Assembly: GCA_014904985.1 (NCBI GenBank)
Contig: MU129147.1
Coordinates: 40,630 to 84,665 of the forward strand
Source: Hydnum rufescens UP504
Lineage: Eukaryota; Basidiomycota; Agaricomycetes; Cantharellales; Hydnaceae
Length of the DNA: 44,036 nt
Direction: 5' to 3'
Below are positions 27,817 to 36,643 of this stretch, one piece after another. The stretch's first letter is position 1. Every line of letters begins with the position of its first letter. The notes beneath the pieces are model-generated. The model worked only from the letters and a program-made list of their open reading frames with translations. It did not search any database and was not told where the DNA came from. A program made the translations under genes and the position numbers.

Positions 27817-29244
27817 ATGGCAGACAATGCAAACCCTGCTTCCCCTTCAAAGGGCAAGGAAAAGGTTCCTAGGGTGGGACCACAAGGTGTACTTTCGGGA
27901 TTTGAGCAACTTGTCCCACCGAAGCCTGGTAATCCATCAAAGGGCCATCCTTCAGTAGGGGGTGAGGCACTCCCACAGGCGGCATATGCAGCACTCTCAG
28001 ATGCTCAGAAGGTCGCAATCCTTGAGTCTACAGTCACGCAAGAGCGAGAGGATCACCGGTGTGTTCAGGAGGCATCTGACCTGAGGGCAGTGCTTCTTCA
28101 GCAGCAGCTTGATGGACTCTCAGCCAGGTTGTCTGATCTGGCCTCATCTCCCAATCGTTCCACAGTATCTTCAGCTGGTGCGCCCGCAATCAACGAAACA
28201 ATCATCACCCGCATAGTTGCAGCAGCACTGGCATCCACACCTAACACTCCAAAGAAAGTGAAAGAACCCATCTACTCTGCAGCAAACTTTGTTGATCTGG
28301 AGGAGCTTGAGTGGAACGATGTCATCCCTGCTATCATTGACCGGACAATTGAGCACCAACAATTTTGTCCTCTTTCTGCTTGCACAGCAGAGGTTTCCAT
28401 GAAGTATTCACTTGATAGCTCAGCAATCCTGTCGATCAAGAAGCTTATTGGCCAGGATGACAAAGCTACTGAGATCGTGGATGCCAACAAACTCTCTTCG
28501 AGTGATCTCACTATTGAGAAGCCAGCCTGGGAGCAGGGCTATGAAAGGTTATTGTGTGTCATGGCCAAATACTCCAATGCAGAGACCCTCGCATCGCTTT
28601 TGTTCCTTCATGATTTCCTTAAGGCTCATCGCTATTATGATCTTGAGTTTCCCATCATTGCTTGCTGCAACCTTACATGTTGCAAGAAATTCTTCAGTTC
28701 ACCTGTTGATTTCCGTTGTTTCAATCTCGCTGGTGCAGTTGATGTGGCAAAGGACCAGTAGATGAAGCATGATAACGCGAAGCTCATCCATCATACGGTC
28801 CACTCTCAGCTCCGTACCAATCCTACTCCCTCATACAGCTGCAACTGCTTCAACCCCATGGCCAGCAATGCCCGCCAGATCCTTGTTCCTCAGCATCATT
28901 CACAGGTGGATTTGGGTCGTGGTGTCCCGTCACACATGTTTCATGGGAATCCTAGGGGTGCTCCCTTTCGGTCAGACAGTGCTCAGGGCCCCTCAGGTTG
29001 CTGTTTCTGCTGTGGGGCAAAGGATCACAGGGCCATGGCCTGTTCCGCAGTCTCTCATGAAGGGGGTGGCATGCTCTACTCTGCATGGGCTGAGTGCCAG
29101 GTGGCACAAATCACCAACAATCGGCACTTCTGCTATGATCTCTCAGGTGGGCGCCCCTGCTATTGCACAGGTTGCAGCGACCTGCATGAGTGTTCAATCT
29201 GTGGTGCCAAGTCACATGGCAACTCCGCACCCTCATGTGGATGA
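27817..29244 (+). pseudogene. Gag-like protein with zinc knuckle, one in-frame stop
   Basis: The start MADNANPASPSKGKEK at 27,817 was chosen because the upstream Met in the same frame lies in the A1 repeat. Residues about 1-130 are low-complexity with a short coiled-coil-like stretch (ESTVTQEREDHRCVQEASDL). The middle holds a Gag capsid-like helical domain (YERLLCVMAKYSNAETLASL). A TAG at 28,759-28,761 interrupts, and the same frame then continues to a CX2CX4HX4C knuckle (CFCCGAKDHRAMAC) and a second Cys cluster, ending at 29,244. The stop could be mutation or a readthrough site; given the other damage, mutation is likelier. RT begins in another frame, overlapping this tail. Confidence 0.75.
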
Positions 29245-31352
29245 GGTTCACACAGTCATTACCCCATTCAATGCTGAGGCCTTCAGGCGGCTTCTCATTC
29301 AGTACAATCTCCTGGACAAATTCCCTAATATTTTTCGGAACCTTACAGCTGGTTTTTCAATTTTCAATTCGTCTCCCACTATTTCCAAGGTGTTCACGCC
29401 TCCTAATCATAAATCTGCATTTGAACATGCTGATTTTGTAAATCAATATTTTGCCACAGAGTCTGAGGTTGGGCATATCACAGGGCCTTACACACATGAG
29501 CAGGCTCAGGATGTCTTCAAGGAGAATGGCAGTTTCTTTCACTCCTCTCCAATTGGTGTTGTCCTGAAGCCACGCAGGCCAGGCCAGCTCCAGGATTCAT
29601 TCTGCATGGTTGTTGATTTATCAGCATGTGACTCGCACAGCATATCAGTTAACAGTCTCATCAATGCTGATGACTTCCTCGCTCGTTGGGATGGTGCTCG
29701 GGTGAAAGGGGACTATGTAAGTCGTCACTTACCTTTTATTTCCCCCCCCCTCTTTCTTCCCTTGCCAAGTGCGGCCATGTTTGCTGGTGTTTGCCATCTT
29801 CTTAGCATGTGTTACATGTATGCTGCATGTTGGCCAGGTGGTCACATTTGAGCAATTTTGTCACTGGGTGTGCTGTCGCACTGTCTCAGTCAGGCCACAT
29901 ACTTGCCGAGTGGCAGTATTTGGGCACATCGGCCATGCATGGTGGTTTACCTTGTTTGGGTTTCTTTCTATGTCGGAGTGCTCTGTTGTGTCCAAGTGTT
30001 CATTATTCCCAATGTCAGGTTGCCAAGTGCCCTCAAGGCACACGGGCTGCTGGTGGGGACGTCGAGGCAGCATACCATTGCTGCCCCCTGCAGGCAGAGT
30101 CAAAGGCCTTCATGGTGTGGATGGATCTCCAGGGTAAATTCTGGATTAATCATTGCATCATGTTTGGTGTTACGTCCAGTGCAGGGATTTGTGGCCAATC
30201 CCTAGACCCAGTTTTGGCCATTCTGGAAGCGCAAGGAATTGGCCTGATCTTCAAGTGGGTCGATGATTTCGATTTCATGGCAGAACTGCTATCGCAGGCT
30301 GCACTTTCAGGCTGCAGTCCTTCCCTCCCTCTCCACAAGTATCACTTCCTGGTCCCTCTGGTCACGGTCTCCCTGTCATCATCCCTTCTCCTGGGTGCCA
30401 GTGCACTCCCGATTCTCGTTCCCTCAATTCAAGACATTATTATCCCTCCAGATACTCAACTGGTCACATGGTCCTACACGTATGCCCTGAACGACATCTG
30501 CAAGGCAACAGAACCCTTGCAAGTTCCATGGCCCATTTGAAGTGGATCCAGTTCGACTTCCGTACTGTCTATCTTGGTTTCCTCTGGGATTACTGGAATC
30601 GCAGGGTATCCCTGCCAGATGACAAGCGTCTCAAGTACTATAAGCATGTTATTGATTTTCTTGGCATTGCACTTTCCGAGTCACCACAGGTGGTTCTCTC
30701 AGTCATGCAGAAGCTTCATGGTTCCCTAGTCCACATCTGCTATGTCCATCAGGAGGGCTGGTCTCATCTACTGGCTCTTCAACGCTTCATGGCATCATAC
30801 TCTTCACGGTTTTCATCTCATATTCCCCCAGTTCCTGTCATCAGGGACCTCCAGTGGTGGGCCTCCCAGCTCCAGTCACCTGGTGTTTTCAGGACCCTCA
30901 TGGATTGTGGTCCCCTGGTTGACCTTGGGATTTCTGTTGATGCATCAACTGATTTTGGCATTGGCCTTCATGTTTGCAATGGATACAAGGCATGGCAGTT
31001 GCGTGCTGGGGCAATTGGTCCAGGCAGCCATGACATCAGTTGGCTTGAGAGCCTCACAATTGAGTTTGCTGTTCATTATCTTGAAGCTCGTGGCACCCAA
31101 GATATGAATGTTCGGATTCTGGCTGATAATCGTGGATCGATTGGGGCATTTGTGCGAGGAAAGGGGCAGAATTGCTGGTCTAACGATTCAATCCAGCAGT
31201 CCTTTCCCATCGCACAGCAGGGAAATTTTGAGGTTATTCCAGTGTATGTCAAGTCTGCGGAGAACCTGAGAACCTGGCAGATGTTGTTTCATGGGCCTTT
31301 TTGGTGGGTTATCGCGCATTCCTCAGTCTTTTCCTGTGCCAGCCGAGCTTGA
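28900..31352 (+). pseudogene. Reverse transcriptase / RNase H, intron-containing, frameshifted
   Basis: First part (to 29,716): ITPFNAEAFRRLL..., a Tyr-recombinase-element RT start, through VVDLSACDSHSISVNSLINA. A 302-nt intron, GTAAGT at 29,717 to TCAG at 30,018, joins in phase to VAKCPQGTRAAGGDVEAAYH. The catalytic box reads FKWVDDFDFM near 30,250. At about 30,530 the reading changes frame (PLQVPWP to HLKWIQFDFRTVYLGFLWD). RNase H follows with GISVDASTDFGIG, LESLTIEF and ILADNRGSIGAF. A tandem duplication of GAGAACCT at about 31,259-31,275 shifts the frame, so the last residues (VVSWAF.. to EEFIYEV) are in another frame. The exact 5' limit of the ORF is uncertain. Confidence 0.8.
29717..30018 (+). 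other. Predicted spliceosomal intron in the RT gene
   Basis: Donor TAT|GTAAGT, acceptor TGTCAG|GTT, 302 nt, TGT-rich, several stops in all frames. Removing it joins two RT blocks in phase exactly between the conserved ISVN...and GTRAA..DVEAAY segments. Confidence 0.7.
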
Positions 31353-31494
31353 GGAGTTCATATATGAAGTTTAATTGTTTGTATATAGATGAGGATATCC
31401 TTTCCACAAGAGTTCTTGCTGGCATTAGCATTTTTGCAAGTCTTGAGGCCTTCACCATCTTCCCATTGCCTTTGTCGCAGGGCCGAAAGCCTCT

Positions 31495-32700
31495 GTGTCA
31501 AGGCCTCAATTTTCTCTTAGTGTCTACTGTCTGAATGTTTTGGCAGCTCATTGGGTCCTTTGCTGGACATCCCCAGCTGTTATTTTAGCTTGGGCTTGTC
31601 TTCTTGAGCTTCATCCCGGCCTTGCATTCCAGCTAGGAAAGGTGCAGGCCATTGCTAGTCGCGCGTGGGAGGTTTCAACCCTTAATACTTATGGCGCAGG
31701 TCTAGGCCACTGGGCTGAGTGGTGTGATGTGAATAAGGTCCCAGAGGAGAAGTGGTTACCTATTGACAAGACCCATCTTGCATGCTTCATTGCGGATGCA
31801 GCAGGTTCCATCAGTGCATCCAGTTTCGATAATTGGTTGAATGGCCTCCGGGCATGGCATGGTTACCATGATGTTCCGTGGTGCGGGGACAACGAATTTG
31901 TGCAGTTGACACTGAAGGGTGCCAGGAAACTTGCTCCCTGCTTGTCCACACGTGATCCTCGCCCACCAGTCCTAATTGCTCATCTCAATGCAATCTATGA
32001 CATAATGGATTTCCAGAACTCATATGATGCTGCTTGCTGGGCTGTTGTTTGCACAGCCTTCTGGGGGCTGGCAAGGCTAGGTGAAATTACAGTCACTTCT
32101 CTGAAACCAATCGACCCAACCCAGAATGTTCAGCGGAAGGCCTTATTGACATGGAATGAGGACTTTGGTGTCAAGTCCATTACAGTTCGGCTTCCATGGA
32201 CCAAGACGTCTCAATGGGGCACTAATCTCATTCTTACATACGAGGAAGAACTGTCATGTCCATTTCGAGCCCTTCAGCAGCACTTGAGCACAAATCGTGA
32301 CCTTCCGGATGAAGCACCTTTATTTGCTTTTCGTACATTGGAAGGGTGGGAGCTGATGGTAAAGCAGGTGTTGATGCACCAGCTGCATGGCATCTGGACT
32401 ACCAAAGGTCTGTTGCTCCCATCAGGCCATAGTTTTCATATTGGGGGAACCACCCATCTCCTTGGGAGGGGCACTAATCCCCAGATGGTCCAGAAGCTTG
32501 GGCACTGGAGCTCGGATGCCTTCTACTTATATTGGCGGAACACACAGCTGATAATTCCAGAGCATGTTCACAAAGCTGCAGTGGAAAGGATTGAGGCCGG
32601 TATGGTGGGTTATTTTGACGAGGTCTCAGGTGAGGCACGGAAGCGGTGGCAGGAGATTCAGTGGGCACAGAAGAGGCGCAAAGAGCATAGGGCTGAGTAA
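31495..32700 (+). CDS. Tyrosine recombinase (integrase of the retrotransposon), probably inactive
   Basis: 401 codons open; the true start may be slightly different, as this Met lies after a stretch open in other frames. An N-terminal SAM-like core-binding domain (LNTYGAGLGHWAEWC...) is followed by the catalytic domain. Arg I is in FWGLARLGEIT. The second box reads GHSFHIGGTTHLL, where H-x-x-R is expected, so Arg II is His (CAT for CGT, a CpG-type change). LGHWSSDAFYLYWR contains the H/W position and the Tyr nucleophile. The family cuts and rejoins circular element DNA at the genomic target. With Arg II missing, activity is unlikely. Confidence 0.85.
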   Translation: MSRPQFSLSVYCLNVLAAHWVLCWTSPAVILAWACLLELHPGLAFQLGKVQAIASRAWEVSTLNTYGAGLGHWAEWCDVNKVPEEKWLPIDKTHLACFIADAAGSISASSFDNWLNGLRAWHGYHDVPWCGDNEFVQLTLKGARKLAPCLSTRDPRPPVLIAHLNAIYDIMDFQNSYDAACWAVVCTAFWGLARLGEITVTSLKPIDPTQNVQRKALLTWNEDFGVKSITVRLPWTKTSQWGTNLILTYEEELSCPFRALQQHLSTNRDLPDEAPLFAFRTLEGWELMVKQVLMHQLHGIWTTKGLLLPSGHSFHIGGTTHLLGRGTNPQMVQKLGHWSSDAFYLYWRNTQLIIPEHVHKAAVERIEAGMVGYFDEVSGEARKRWQEIQWAQKRRKEHRAE

Positions 32701-32802
32701 TGTAATTGGCAGCATTGTAGTCATCAGTCTTGGCTGGTGTGGGGATAGTCCTTCAGGTGGATCCTGACCGACTATGGTTAGCGCCTTCGTCTGATGATGG
32801 GA

Positions 32803-32917
32803 GCACAGTCGGCCGGTCTCCTGTTTCTCACGCATGAGCTTCCACCTTCAGTGGAATCTTTCACACACCTTGCCAGGACTATCTAGAGTAAGATCTTAGC
32901 GCATAAATTCACTAGCT
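32803..32917 (+). repeat. Split direct repeat B1
   Basis: 115 bp from GCACAGTCGG to TTCACTAGCT, directly followed by A2. Five differences from B2, all at four CpG sites. Confidence 0.9.
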
Positions 32918-33063
32918 CAAGGTTGTGGTGTGAGGCACAAGTGCCATGCATGTAGGCTAGTGTAATGAAGGAGCGGAGACTGCTGGATGTTTCGTTGTGC
33001 TGCCTCTCAGTTGGCTCAAAGAAAATCCTGCATCTGGCAGACAGTCCTTCTTGCTTTCTGTCA
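32918..33063 (+). repeat. Split direct repeat A2
   Basis: 146-bp copy of A1, abutting B1. A 74-bp CCCGCCCACC-rich spacer separates it from B2. Confidence 0.9.
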
Positions 33064-33137
33064 CTGCCCGCCCACCCTCTAGAGAGTTCTGGCCAAAGTC
33101 GTGAGAACCCACCCACCCGCCTGAGCCCGCCCACCTG

Positions 33138-33252
33138 GCACAGTCAGCCAGTCTCCTGTTTCTCACGCACGAGCTTCCACCTTTGGTGGAATCTTTCACA
33201 CACCTTGCCAGGACTATCTAGAGTAAGATCTTAGCGCATAAATTCACTAGCT
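33138..33252 (+). repeat. Split direct repeat B2
   Basis: 115-bp copy of B1 ending CTAGCT at the right junction of the insertion, next to ATATAATG of element E. Confidence 0.9.
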
Positions 33253-33339
33253 ATATAATGTGTTCATTAGGTAGTATTAATTATGCAATAAATTTACCTT
33301 ATGGCCAAGGCTGTCATTGCATTTTTTTTGAAGGCAAAT

Positions 33340-33635
33340 CCGGCTATGTGTAGCTACACTGATTCATTCAATACTCACCCATAGATGTAGCTACACTAAA
33401 TAAGTCAGGTAGAAACCATGTAGCTACACTATTTGAAGGACTCTATAGGGTGTAGCTACATGACTACCCTGAGGCACACAACTGTAGCTCCACTAATAGT
33501 CTAATTCAAAAATGTAGCAACACTACCCCTGAGCTCCCGGGGGCTCCGCCCCCGGACCCCCAGTGGTGCTACACTTCAGGTTGTGTAGCTACACTTATTT
33601 ATATGGAACATTCTGACTGTAGCTCCACAAAGGTA
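33340..33635. repeat. Subterminal TGTAGCTACA cluster, right
   Basis: Mirror of 23,790-24,040 with nine motif copies. It has about 36 bp (TAAATAAGTCAGGTAGAAAC region plus one motif) missing from the left arm, as if one motif-to-motif deletion occurred on the left. Confidence 0.65.
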
Positions 33636-33720
33636 CACATTCAGTCCTACCTTGTTAGGTTGACATCCGCACAGGACGAAGTCAACCTAAGGAGGTTGCC
33701 GAAATGGGGGGCCTGAGGTG

Positions 33721-33728
33721 TACTGATG
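33721..33728 (+). other. Target-site duplication TACTGATG, right copy
   Basis: Directly follows the GGCCTGAGGTG end of element E and equals 23,688-23,695. Confidence 0.8.
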
Positions 33729-33784
33729 CTGCATCAAACGGCACCACGCTTACGACACCTTCCGCGACGAATACTAAGCCGGAA

Positions 33785-34309
33785 TTAGGACTCACCCATC
33801 ATTATGTCTCCCCATATTTCTGTGTGCGCATTAACGAGAAGAGATGTGAAGAACAGTAAAGCGCTCAGCAGCCACTCTACCGAGGCGTATGTCTTGATCT
33901 TGTGATAGCTTCGTATAATATGCTCATGGTTGTTCGTTAAAAGGCCACCTTTACCCGTTTCACCACATTTGGAAATGACAAGAGCCTTAGTAAGTGTAGA
34001 ATTCGAGGTAGGTGGCTGCCTGCATGTCTCAATTTCACTTAATTCGATCAGTCTTACGGCCTCTGGTTGGGACTCGCCGATACTTTGAACCATCTTCGCC
34101 AGGAAGGATACTACGTTCAACCGCGTGTTTTTCACCCATATATCGCCTGGGGCTCTCCTTCGTCCCTCCTCACTTCCCACGTCGCAAGTGCATCGGAGTT
34201 CCCTCCAGATTTGGATGCAGGCCTCGAGAAGCGATCTGGCACTGAGCTTCGCCCAATCGGTCGCTTTGACATTGATCGCATCAGCGTCAAGATCAAGACG
34301 GGCGTTCAC
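33785..34309 (-). CDS. Unrecognised ORF, 174 aa
   Basis: The longest frame in this flank. It begins MNARLDLDADAINVKATDWA and ends with a hydrophobic stretch, SVEWLLSALLFFTSLLVNAH, that could be a membrane segment. No family is recognised. Plus-strand frames of 77-106 codons overlap its N-terminal half (34,012-34,387), so strand is uncertain. The region has normal CpG content, unlike the repeats to the left, and is probably host DNA. Confidence 0.3.
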   Translation of the reverse strand: MNARLDLDADAINVKATDWAKLSARSLLEACIQIWRELRCTCDVGSEEGRRRAPGDIWVKNTRLNVVSFLAKMVQSIGESQPEAVRLIELSEIETCRQPPTSNSTLTKALVISKCGETGKGGLLTNNHEHIIRSYHKIKTYASVEWLLSALLFFTSLLVNAHTEIWGDIMMGES

Positions 34310-34399
34310 TCGGGGCCTCGGGCCCGTTCGGCAGTGGCACGTAAATTCTCTCGTGTAGCCCCATGCAGCCCACTTCTCAAACCCTAAAAAGCTCGTTTT

Positions 34400-35300
34400 C
34401 CTCCCTAGTTGGGCCAGCTTTGTTTATGTGCAGCTTGAGGAACAGAGAGAGGTTCATGAATTGCATCGTGCCGAACTGACATCGCTGAGCCTGACGTCGA
34501 CGCTCGGCAACATGAATTGCGAAAAAGAAGACAGTGGTGCTTTACTAGCCACAATGTTTACTGTGTATCCAACCGTTTGAACAACTTCAACCCAAATCTG
34601 GTACATCAGGAACTGCCCACCACCCACCTAAATCCCCGAATGGAGTCCCAGGAGACAACTCCTCTGTTAATCTGTTGGAGACTCACAGAGATGTATAAAT
34701 TAAACTGGACACTGGAAGTCCTTTCAATCTGTCTTTTGGCTATAAGATGATGGATTGGAAGGGACGGAATACTCCGAGGAAAGGCAGGCCAGTTTGAAAG
34801 GTGGGATGAAAAAACCAGAAGGTGAAGTGGCTGTTGGAGGGCCAGGTACCATCAGATCGGCAGGCCCGAAAGCGGGGACGTTCGAGAACGTCAAAAGACC
34901 TTCCCGCGAAGAGTCTTCATCATGGGCGCACTACACTTCCTACGACCACTGTGGCCCGATTGCAAATCCATTCTCTAGACTGTTACTCGTTCGCAAAATG
35001 GCAAGGGCACCTAACAAGCTTTGGGAATACAAGTATCAACAGGGAGATAGCACACTATGGGCAAATACATGGGTCCAAGACGCAACAACTCCAACCGAGC
35101 CCCAACAAGCGCAGGACAATGCGCAGAACGAGGGACAAGTCTGGAGACCAGCCAAAACTTCCAGGGCAGTGCACGATACACACGAGCGGGGAAACGAACT
35201 GCGATCGGAGACATGGAGTCGGAAATGAGCAAAATGCACTATGCGGGGAATGCGCAATGGTAGGGAGAAGTAGACTGACCATCATGCGATAACGCAAAGC
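34400..35300 (+). other. Host-like region with an unsupported 157-codon frame
   Basis: A frame at 34,755-35,228 (MEGTEYSEERQASLKGGMKK...) is polar, Lys/Glu/Thr/Gln-rich and without recognisable domain. A second 156-codon frame overlaps it, so neither can be chosen. No splice structure is clear. Confidence 0.25.
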
Positions 35301-36235
35301 ATGCCGCCCTGAGTATTCATGGGATCCTGAGTCTGTTGGTTCTCGATGTCTCCCTCGCCTGTGGCAAGGTCGGGTGATGAGGTTGCGGTGGACGCATTGA
35401 AGAAAAGAATAGTGAAGAAATCCATTTATATGCGGGAAGAGCAGCGAGCGCCTGTTGGCTCGATGTATGCGTTAAATGCTGGGTTCAATACTGATTGCTC
35501 CGGTACAAAAACCCGGAGAGGTTTGGCACTACATCTTATATGCTCGAGAAACGATCAATGCAGGTAGAACGGGTTCGGGCGCTAGACGGGGCACCAGGTT
35601 GCCAAGGCCGAGTGGCCTGGGGGGAGTGCATAGTCGCATGGACCCAATAGTGGAAAGCGGCAGGTGGTCTCTTATTTCCCATTATGTCGATGTAATAGGT
35701 ACATACTCGATTGAGAAAGGTGGCCCATGGCGATTAGAGGGTTATCGCTGTGGCGGCCATGGGAACACCTGTAGTGTTATCACACGTTCCATCGGGGGCT
35801 CTGGACTCATATACCAGGTAGGCATACGTTGGCGGGACCCAGGTGAGACTGGTCTTCCCAGGCTTCATAGCTGCAGTAGTCACTAAGAGAAAAGGGATCC
35901 AAGCTGCTTACAAACGTCAGATGACATACCCATTGCACAAATTGTGGTAATGTCTCACCGCCCAGACCACGCCTGGAAACCTGTATCGGTAGCGGCGGCA
36001 AGCGCCAATCCCCGACTCTAAAGCCGTTGGGACGGCCCGGACGGTTCAGAAATTCGCATCCGCCGGGGCTCGGAACTGGAAAGAATCGGATCCCGGTTCG
36101 GCATCACCCATTGTTTGATCATTGGATCACTTGGTTTGTCCAGGCATTTGGCTCACATTGGGATATCCCCCCACCCAAAGTCTAGCTCGGCAATGTATCG
36201 TTCAGTATTAATACACGTGTTCTTTTCCACCACTT
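35301..36235. other. No gene recognised
   Basis: A 136-codon plus frame (35,476-35,886) has no family features. The stretch is CpG-rich and non-repetitive. Confidence 0.25.
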
Positions 36236-36643
36236 TTGTTCACCAGTACAATGCAGACCACTCAGGCTGAGAGCATTGCCCCACCAAAACCGCCTAGAGT
36301 CTATAAGTGTGAGCAGCCTGGATGCTACGGAACTTTGTCCGAGGTCAGACTTTGTCTTGGGAGGCGTACTCCACATGTTGGTACCAACTGGTATGTCCTC
36401 CACCTCCGCTCCAAGCCCAAATGTACATACAGCAGCCATGGAGACCCGCCGATGAACTTGGCTATTTTAACGTCGTGTTCGCGACTTCTTGACATCAGGT
36501 GGCTTGGTTCAGATGTTTTATTTCCAGAAAGAATATTGGGACCATGCAAGGAGTGGCCGTGTATTTGGTGTAACCGTTGTTCCCGAGCTCAATTCTCAGA
36601 GTGCGATAACGAGGGACGGATTGTGAGTAGAGACGATCGCTAA
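36236..36643 (+). CDS. Unrecognised ORF, 135 aa, Cys-containing
   Basis: The likely start is the second Met (MQTTQAESIAPPKPPRVYKC at 36,251). A segment CEQPGCYGTLSEVRLCLGRR TPHVG..WY resembles small GRF-type zinc-finger patterns common in mushroom proteins (C..C.G...., then TP..G..W), and further Cys residues follow (CKEWPCIWCNRCSRAQFSEC). A small zinc-binding protein is possible. No intron could be assigned and the rest of the protein is not recognisable. Confidence 0.35.
   Translation: MFTSTMQTTQAESIAPPKPPRVYKCEQPGCYGTLSEVRLCLGRRTPHVGTNWYVLHLRSKPKCTYSSHGDPPMNLAILTSCSRLLDIRWLGSDVLFPERILGPCKEWPCIWCNRCSRAQFSECDNEGRIVSRDDR

Larger units (their letters stand above)
27636..33252 (+). mobile_element. 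Ngaro/PAT-type tyrosine-recombinase retrotransposon, decayed
   Basis: 5,617 bp are inserted in E's right arm between GTAGTT and ATATAATG; the uninterrupted site is visible in the left arm at about 24,130. No target duplication is made, as expected for recombinase-mediated integration. The order is A1, Gag, RT/RNase H, tyrosine recombinase, B1, A2, B2: the split direct repeat layout of Ngaro and PAT elements, unlike the inverted repeats of DIRS1. No methyltransferase domain was seen. The copy is inactive: a stop in Gag, two frameshifts in RT/RNase H and a changed catalytic residue in the recombinase. Confidence 0.85.
23696..33720. mobile_element. Palindromic transposon E (about 4.4 kb plus a nested 5.6-kb retroelement)
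   Basis: The left arm runs from 23,696 to about 25,843. The right arm runs from about 25,849 to 33,720 and is split by a retroelement at 27,636-33,252. The ends are inverted copies beginning CACCTCAGGCCCCCCATTTC, and pairing continues inward to a 5-nt spacer (AGTGG) at about 25,846. Direct 8-bp copies of TACTGATG flank it. It encodes no transposase, so it is a non-autonomous unit whose terminal inverted repeats meet in the middle. Eight-base duplications are known for hAT, P and KDZ/Zisupton elements. The KDZ relic at 3.3-4.9 kb makes KDZ a candidate helper, but that is inference. Confidence 0.85.

Noticed and set aside
31495..32700. Stand-alone Crypton
   Set aside because: The recombinase is directly downstream of RT/RNase H and enclosed by the same split direct repeats.
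27636..33252. LTR retrotransposon
   Set aside because: No LTRs, protease or DDE integrase; the repeats are split A1..B1-A2-B2 and a tyrosine recombinase is present.
33785..35300. Several 70-170-codon frames as separate genes
   Set aside because: They overlap on both strands without recognisable domains or splice structure; only the longest was kept, at low confidence.
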